Under the pieces are notes generated by a model that was not told the origin of the DNA, ran no database searches, and saw only the letters and a program-made list of their open reading frames with translations. A stretch of 9,376 nt of DNA from an uncultured PS1 clade bacterium (GTDB taxonomy: Bacteria > Pseudomonadota > Gammaproteobacteria > PS1 > Pseudothioglobaceae): assembly GCA_937950605.1 (NCBI GenBank), contig CALFDA010000110.1, positions 1 through 9,376 of the forward strand, in the 5' to 3' direction. Both the position numbers and the translations under genes were made by a program. This document shows positions 5,861 to 9,376 of the stretch, piece by piece; the first letter of the stretch is position 1, and each line of letters opens with the position of its first letter.

Positions 5861-6694
5861 ATGATTCGAGATTTCGCGTTGCCAGTTATTCAAGCACAAA
5901 ATATTAGTGTTCAAAAATATCCCCCCATCTTATCAGAACAAGAGGAATATAATTTGGCAGTTGAATTATATGAAAATCACAATTTAAATGCCGCTAGGAA
6001 ACTGGTGTTATCACACATGCGTTTTGTTGCTTTTATTGCACATAGTTATAAAGGCTATGGCTTAGAGCAAGCAGACTTAATTCAAGAAGGCACTATTGGC
6101 TTAATGAAGGCTGTTAAAAAATTTAATCCTTATAAAAATATACGCCTTGCCTCTTATGCTGTTTATTGGATTCGCGCAGAAATCCATGAGTTTATTTTTA
6201 AAAACTGGAAAATTGTCAAGGTTGCCACAACTAAAGCACAACGTAAATTATTTTTCAAACTTAAAAAAGCCAAAGCAAATGTTTATCAATCACTCAATAA
6301 AAAACAAGCAAAAGAAATTGCTGATGAACTAGGCGTGCGCCCTAAAGATGTGTTAGAAATGGAATCACGCTTGCAATTCAATGATGTTGGATTTGAAATG
6401 ACTGACAACGAAGATAACACAGCACCAGAACGTTATCTAACCGACAATAACACACAAACTCCCGAACAATTATTAATTGTTGATGATACAAAAAAACACC
6501 AGCAACAAAGGCTTTACCAAGCTCTATCTTCGCTTGATAAAAGGAGTTTGGATATTTTGCAATCCAGATACTTGAAAGAAGAAAAAACGACCCTACATAC
6601 TCTAGCGAACAAGTATGGCATCTCTGCAGAGAGGATTCGCCAGCTTGAAAACAAGGCGATGCAACAACTAAAAAGTTCTTTAAAACAGGTTTAG
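5861..6694 (+). CDS. rpoH: RpoH, heat-shock sigma factor (sigma-32)
   Basis: RpoH directs RNA polymerase to heat-shock promoters such as those of chaperone and protease genes. The 277 residues match the family (284 in E. coli). Region 2 is strong: SHMRFVAFIAHSYKGYG, then QADLIQEGTIGLMKAVKKF (70-88) and YAVYWIRAEIHEFI (99-112). The diagnostic RpoH box QRKLFFKLKKAK is at 127-138; it separates RpoH from RpoD/RpoS and relates to control by chaperones. Region 4.2 with its helix-turn-helix covers ~240-270 (TLHTLANKYGISAERIRQLE). The start ATG is preceded only by T-rich sequence with no Shine-Dalgarno, within a ~25-base predicted leader, so the long structured RNA thermosensor known in E. coli does not fit upstream. 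The gene body carries a candidate sigma-32 promoter near its 3' end for the groESL genes, which begin 51 bases after the stop. Confidence 0.95.
   Translation: MIRDFALPVIQAQNISVQKYPPILSEQEEYNLAVELYENHNLNAARKLVLSHMRFVAFIAHSYKGYGLEQADLIQEGTIGLMKAVKKFNPYKNIRLASYAVYWIRAEIHEFIFKNWKIVKVATTKAQRKLFFKLKKAKANVYQSLNKKQAKEIADELGVRPKDVLEMESRLQFNDVGFEMTDNEDNTAPERYLTDNNTQTPEQLLIVDDTKKHQQQRLYQALSSLDKRSLDILQSRYLKEEKTTLHTLANKYGISAERIRQLENKAMQQLKSSLKQV
6571..6598 (+). promoter_or_regulatory. Candidate sigma-32 (heat-shock) promoter for groESL, inside rpoH
   Basis: CTTGAAA at 6571-6577 is a perfect match to the -35 heptamer of E. coli-type sigma-32 promoters. After a 13-base spacer (6578-6590), CCCTACAT at 6591-6598 matches the -10 consensus CCCCATNT at five of seven defined positions. 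Spacing is within the normal range. Transcription would start near 6605, about 140 bases before groES. It overlaps rpoH codons for YLKEEKTTLH. I found no better candidate in the 51-base rpoH-groES gap, and no CIRCE (HrcA) operator. Confidence 0.5.
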
Positions 6695-6745
6695 TAGCAC
6701 CGCCCTACTTTTAAAAAATTTTAAAAATAAACAACAGGAGTAAAA

Positions 6746-7033
6746 ATGAATATTCGACCCCTAAATGATCGTGTAATTGTGCGCAGAGTAGAAGAAGAAA
6801 AAACTACTGCAAGTGGCATTATTATTCCCGACTCAGCAACAGAAAAACCTTTGGAAGGTGTTGTTATAGCGGCAGGTAATGGTAAAAAAAATGACAATGG
6901 CGATAATATCGCTTTAGATGTTAAAGTTGGTGATAAAGTTTTATTTACTCAGTTTGCTGGTAGTGAAATTAAGGTAGAGGGCGAAACTTTGTTAGTGATG
7001 AATGAAAGTGATATTGTTGCGGTAATTGAATAA
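6746..7033 (+). CDS. groES: GroES co-chaperonin (Cpn10)
   Basis: GroES is the seven-subunit lid that closes the GroEL folding chamber in the cytoplasm. The 95 residues match the family (97 in E. coli). It opens with the standard MNIRPLNDRVIVRR. The mobile loop at about 17-35 carries the hydrophobic contact GIII (residues 24-27) that binds GroEL. The later part contains KVGDKVLFTQFAG (residues 61-73) and ends with the normal ESDIVAVIE. AGGAG at 6736-6740, five bases before the ATG, sets the start. It is 13 bases upstream of groEL, the universal groESL arrangement. The AT-only run between rpoH and groES (around 6710-6728) has no GC stem and is not a terminator, so readthrough from rpoH is also possible. 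Confidence 0.97.
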   Translation: MNIRPLNDRVIVRRVEEEKTTASGIIIPDSATEKPLEGVVIAAGNGKKNDNGDNIALDVKVGDKVLFTQFAGSEIKVEGETLLVMNESDIVAVIE

Positions 7034-7040
7034 AGGAGGT
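7032..7040 (+). promoter_or_regulatory. Full-consensus Shine-Dalgarno for groEL
   Basis: AAAGGAGGT begins inside the groES stop codon and its GGAGG ends seven bases before the groEL ATG. It is the strongest ribosome site in the window, fitting a very highly expressed protein. Confidence 0.85.
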
Positions 7041-7046
7041 TAAAAA

Positions 7047-8684
7047 ATGTCAGCAAAAGATATTAAATTTGGCTCAGAAGCCAGAAATGCAATGTTAAAC
7101 GGTGTTAATGTATTGGCCGATGCAGTAAAAGTAACATTAGGACCTAAAGGCAGAAATGTGGTTTTGGACAAAACTTATGGCGGTCCGTCTATTACTAAAG
7201 ATGGCGTTTCAGTTGCCCAAGAAATTGAATTAGAAAATAAATTCGAAAATATGGGTGCGCAAATGGTGAAAGAAGTCGCATCCAAAACTAATGATATTGC
7301 AGGTGATGGCACAACAACTGCAACTGTGTTAGCACAAGCTTTAATTACTGAAGGCGTAAAATCTGTTGCCGCAGGTATGAATCCCATGGATTTGAAACGT
7401 GGCATAGACAAGGCAACAGAAGCCGCTGTTGGAGCCTTGCGCAAATTATCGCAACCTTGTGACGACAACAGTGCTATCGCTCAAGTGGGTACTATTTCTG
7501 CAAACTCTGATACTTCTGTTGGCGATATTATCGCTCAAGCAATGGAACAAGTTGGTAAATCTGGTGTAATCACGGTTGAAGAAGGTTCTGGTTTTGACAA
7601 TGAGTTAGAAGTTGTTGAAGGTATGCAGTTTGACCGTGGCTATTTATCGCCTTATTTTGTCAATAATCAAGATGCAATGACTGCTGAATTAGATAATCCT
7701 TATATTTTGTTGCACGATGCAAAAATCTCAAATATTCGAGATTTGTTGCCTGCTCTTGAGTTAGTGCAAAAATCTAGCAGACCTGTGTTAATTGTCGCTG
7801 AAGATATTGAAGGTGAAGCATTAGCAACTCTGGTGGTTAATAATATGCGCGGTGTTGTTAAAGTGGCTGCAGTTAAAGCACCTGGTTTTGGTGATCGTCG
7901 TAAAGCAATTTTACAAGACTTAGCAGTTTTAACTGGTGGTGAAGTTGTCTCTGAGGAAGTTGGTATTTCACTTGAAGGTGTTACAGAGCAACACTTGGGT
8001 AGTGCCAAACGTGTTGAAATTAGCAAAGAAGAAACCATTGTTGTTGATGGTGCTGGTGCTAAAGATGCAATTGATGGTCGTATTGCGCAAATAAAAGCGC
8101 AAATAGAAACTACAACTTCTGAATATGACCAAGAAAAATTAAATGAGCGCTTGGCAAAGCTTTCTGGGGGTGTTGCTGTCATTAAAGTAGGTGCTGCCAC
8201 TGAAGTTGAAATGAAAGAAAAGAAAGGTCGCGTTGATGATGCATTGCACGCAACACGTGCCGCTGTAGAAGAAGGTGTTGTACCCGGTGGCGGTGTTGCT
8301 TTAGTGCGTTCAATTAGTGCGCTAGAGCGTCTAAAGGGTGATAATCACGACCAAGATATTGGTATCGAGATTGTCAAACGCGCCATGGAAGCACCACTAC
8401 GCCAAATTGTGTCAAATGGTGGTGGCGAACCTTCTGTCATATTAAACGAGGTTGCTAAGGGCACAGACAATTATGGTTACAATGCCGGTAGTAATGAATA
8501 TGGCGATATGTTAGAGATGGGCATCTTAGACCCAACTAAAGTAACACGTGCAGCGTTACAACATGCGGCAAGTATTTCTGGCTTGATGATTACCACTGAG
8601 GCAATGGTAACTGAGGTTCCTAAATCTGAGTCTAACGCTACACCAGCAACTCCTGATATGAGTGGCATGGGTGGCATGATGTAA
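7047..8684 (+). CDS. groEL: GroEL chaperonin (Cpn60)
   Basis: GroEL is the 14-subunit ATP-driven chaperonin that encloses and refolds cytoplasmic proteins with GroES. The 545 residues match the family (548 in E. coli). The ATP site is intact: LGPKGRNVVLDK (31-42), TKDGVSVA (50-57, Asp52), and GDGTTTATVLAQ (86-97, Asp87). The apical domain includes EGMQFDRGYLSPYF and the conserved VVKVAAVKAPGFGDRRKA. The returning equatorial domain has ALHATRAAVEEGVVPGGGVAL, LRQIVSNGGGEPS and NYGYNAG, and the protein ends in a short Met/Gly tail, DMSGMGGMM, as in most proteobacteria. There is no frameshift or truncation. Long open stretches on the other strand here are side effects of codon bias. High abundance of GroEL is common in host-associated bacteria; whether that is so here cannot be read from the sequence. 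Confidence 0.98.
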   Translation: MSAKDIKFGSEARNAMLNGVNVLADAVKVTLGPKGRNVVLDKTYGGPSITKDGVSVAQEIELENKFENMGAQMVKEVASKTNDIAGDGTTTATVLAQALITEGVKSVAAGMNPMDLKRGIDKATEAAVGALRKLSQPCDDNSAIAQVGTISANSDTSVGDIIAQAMEQVGKSGVITVEEGSGFDNELEVVEGMQFDRGYLSPYFVNNQDAMTAELDNPYILLHDAKISNIRDLLPALELVQKSSRPVLIVAEDIEGEALATLVVNNMRGVVKVAAVKAPGFGDRRKAILQDLAVLTGGEVVSEEVGISLEGVTEQHLGSAKRVEISKEETIVVDGAGAKDAIDGRIAQIKAQIETTTSEYDQEKLNERLAKLSGGVAVIKVGAATEVEMKEKKGRVDDALHATRAAVEEGVVPGGGVALVRSISALERLKGDNHDQDIGIEIVKRAMEAPLRQIVSNGGGEPSVILNEVAKGTDNYGYNAGSNEYGDMLEMGILDPTKVTRAALQHAASISGLMITTEAMVTEVPKSESNATPATPDMSGMGGMM

Positions 8685-8686
8685 AA

Positions 8687-8922
8687 CGACGGCATCTTTT
8701 TGCATTTTATGCATTGGTGTTTATTGCCAAAGTGCTGTTGATTGATAGTGAAGCAGAAAGGTTGTTGTGCAATCTTTCTGTTTTTTTGCGTCTGGGTTAT
8801 TTTGGGTTATATTCCATTTTATTGGTGCTTCACCATCTTTTACCACATTGCCAAATGGATTGCTCCTTGTTATTTTGATTATATTAGCACTGCTTTTTTA
8901 TTTTTTAAAATTTACCCTATAA
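8687..8922 (+). pseudogene. Possible frameshifted remnant of a small membrane protein gene
   Basis: One frame reads from 8687 to a TGA at 8876-8878 and includes HLFAFYALVFIAKVLLIDSE followed by VFLRLGYFGLYSILLVLHH, i.e. hydrophobic helices around a charged turn. A second frame, opening at 8752 and closing at TAA 8920-8922, gives FIGASPSFTTLPNGLLLVI and then LIILALLFYFLKFTL, like the end of a membrane protein. Joining the two near 8820 would give roughly 78 residues with three hydrophobic segments. The GC content matches the real genes, then drops right after. Against this: there is no ATG start, no Shine-Dalgarno, and the T-rich strand is open in all three frames here (a third frame runs 8742-8987), so hydrophobic readings come easily. 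Product not identified. Confidence 0.28.
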
Positions 8923-8936
8923 AGCGAAAAAATACT

Positions 8937-8951
8937 TGCGATTTGCTCGCA
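8937..8951. terminator. Weak stem-loop, possible terminator downstream of groEL
   Basis: TGCGA (8937-8941) pairs with TCGCA (8947-8951) across a five-base loop, and a T5 run follows about 11 bases later. Stem short and T-run displaced, so this is a poor intrinsic terminator; it lies about 250 bases after the groEL stop. No better candidate was found closer. Confidence 0.2.
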
Positions 8952-9376
8952 TACAAAAGCCTTTTTACAAGACTTAGTTTGATTTAAATTGAATGTGTGT
9001 TGTTTATATTCTTTAAATTTTATTAATCTGATTCTCACATAATTTCTAAATAATGTAACGCCCATAATATAGGTGTAGTTATTATGATAAATTCTCTTGT
9101 TATAAGCGCTAAATGTTTTGCTCATAACTTTGTTGACTTAACTCCGTTAAATTTAGAAATTTGAGTAGCACTAAAATATTTGGCAAAATAACATGTTTGA
9201 TATATTGCTTAAGTTATCATGGCTTTTAATTTTGTAACACTAGTTGCTTGATGCAATAAAATTACGCTCAATAATCCACATTATAAATATTAGTGTTGCA
9301 CTGTTTTTCTTAATATACCTAGTCAAAATAATAGCAATGATTAATTTGTAGTGTAAATAAAACAATCAAAAAAATA

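Larger units (their letters stand above)
8685..9376. other. 692-base region after groEL with no intact gene
   Basis: The first ~235 bases are GC-richer (22, 20 and 22 G/C per 60 in the lines from 8701, 8761 and 8821) and hold membrane-protein-like fragments, listed separately. From about 8880 GC falls sharply (15 in 60 from 8881; 11 in 60 from 9001). No tRNA, rRNA or recognisable protein is seen up to the window end. A weak 5-bp stem at 8937-8951 is the only terminator-like structure near groEL. A 75-codon minus-strand frame (8898-9125) is rich in Lys, Asn, Tyr and Ile, resembles nothing known to me and is probably chance. Confidence 0.6.

Noticed and set aside
6644..6650. Second CTTGAAA in rpoH as a sigma-32 -35
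   Set aside because: No -10-like C-rich element at 11-16 bases downstream; the bases encode the conserved RQLENKA of region 4.2.
6710..6728. A/T inverted repeat between rpoH and groES as a terminator
   Set aside because: The stem is only A and T with no GC pairs, so it would not terminate transcription; the groES ribosome site follows directly.
6695..6745. CIRCE/HrcA operator before groES
   Set aside because: Neither half of the conserved TTAGCACTC / GAGTGCTAA pair is present.
7700..8200. 166-codon minus-strand frame opposite groEL
   Set aside because: Lies wholly inside intact, strongly conserved groEL; its Ser/Thr/Ala-rich reading is the usual antisense shadow of codon bias.
8701..8713. 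TGCAT-TTT-ATGCA hairpin 16 bases after groEL as the terminator
   Set aside because: Five-base AT-leaning stem with a three-base loop and no T-run after it.
8898..9125. 75-codon minus-strand frame after groEL
   Set aside because: Starts with ATG but has no nearby Shine-Dalgarno, its composition follows the local AT richness (Lys, Asn, Tyr, Ile), and it crosses the compositional border between the possible membrane-gene remnant and the AT-rich tail. No family recognised.

Overview
The window is a compact, AT-rich stretch of a Gram-negative gammaproteobacterial chromosome. Every recognisable gene is on the + strand. The set is pure housekeeping: outer membrane assembly and lipid A synthesis, a fatty acid dehydratase, the lipid II flippase, an iron/oxidative-stress protein, guanylate kinase, the heat-shock sigma factor and the GroES/GroEL chaperonin. 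There are no phage, transposon, CRISPR or defence genes. The low GC, tight gene joints (ATGA and TAATG overlaps), missing usual neighbours, and spacers that look like decayed genes all suggest a streamlined lineage such as a host-associated sulfur-oxidising symbiont of the SUP05/vesicomyid type. That placement is inference from style and gene content, not a database match.

Layout. Positions 2-442 hold the C-terminal barrel end of bamA (5' end outside the window). lpxD follows 15 bases later, with no skp/ompH between. A 515-base spacer (1457-1971) has a central GC bump and broken reading frames and may be a decayed gene. fabZ (1972-2430) and lpxA (2591-3382) are separated by a 50-codon frame that starts on the fabZ stop (ATGA) and ends on the lpxA Shine-Dalgarno. 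murJ, yggX and gmk (3403-5809) form a tight run; murJ/yggX and yggX/gmk overlap. lpxB, often next to lpxA, is not here, and neither is rpoZ, often after gmk.

A textbook extended -10 sequence (5822-5830) begins the second unit: rpoH (5861-6694), then groES (6746-7033) and groEL (7047-8684). Inside the 3' end of rpoH lies a good match to a sigma-32 promoter (6571-6598): a perfect -35 heptamer, a 13-base spacer and a partial -10. If real, rpoH is made from a housekeeping promoter, and its product then drives groESL from within its own gene. Downstream, 8685-9376 has no intact gene: first a GC-richer stretch with fragments of a membrane-protein-like frame, then very AT-rich sequence.

Functionally the first half builds the envelope. 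FabZ works in the 3-hydroxyacyl-ACP cycle whose intermediates LpxA and LpxD use for lipid A. BamA inserts outer membrane proteins and MurJ exports lipid II. The second half is a protein-folding stress unit. The most interesting protein-level signals are in LpxA: a Met at the acyl-chain ruler position (predicting short, C10-type chains) and a paired substitution of two known substrate-site residues.
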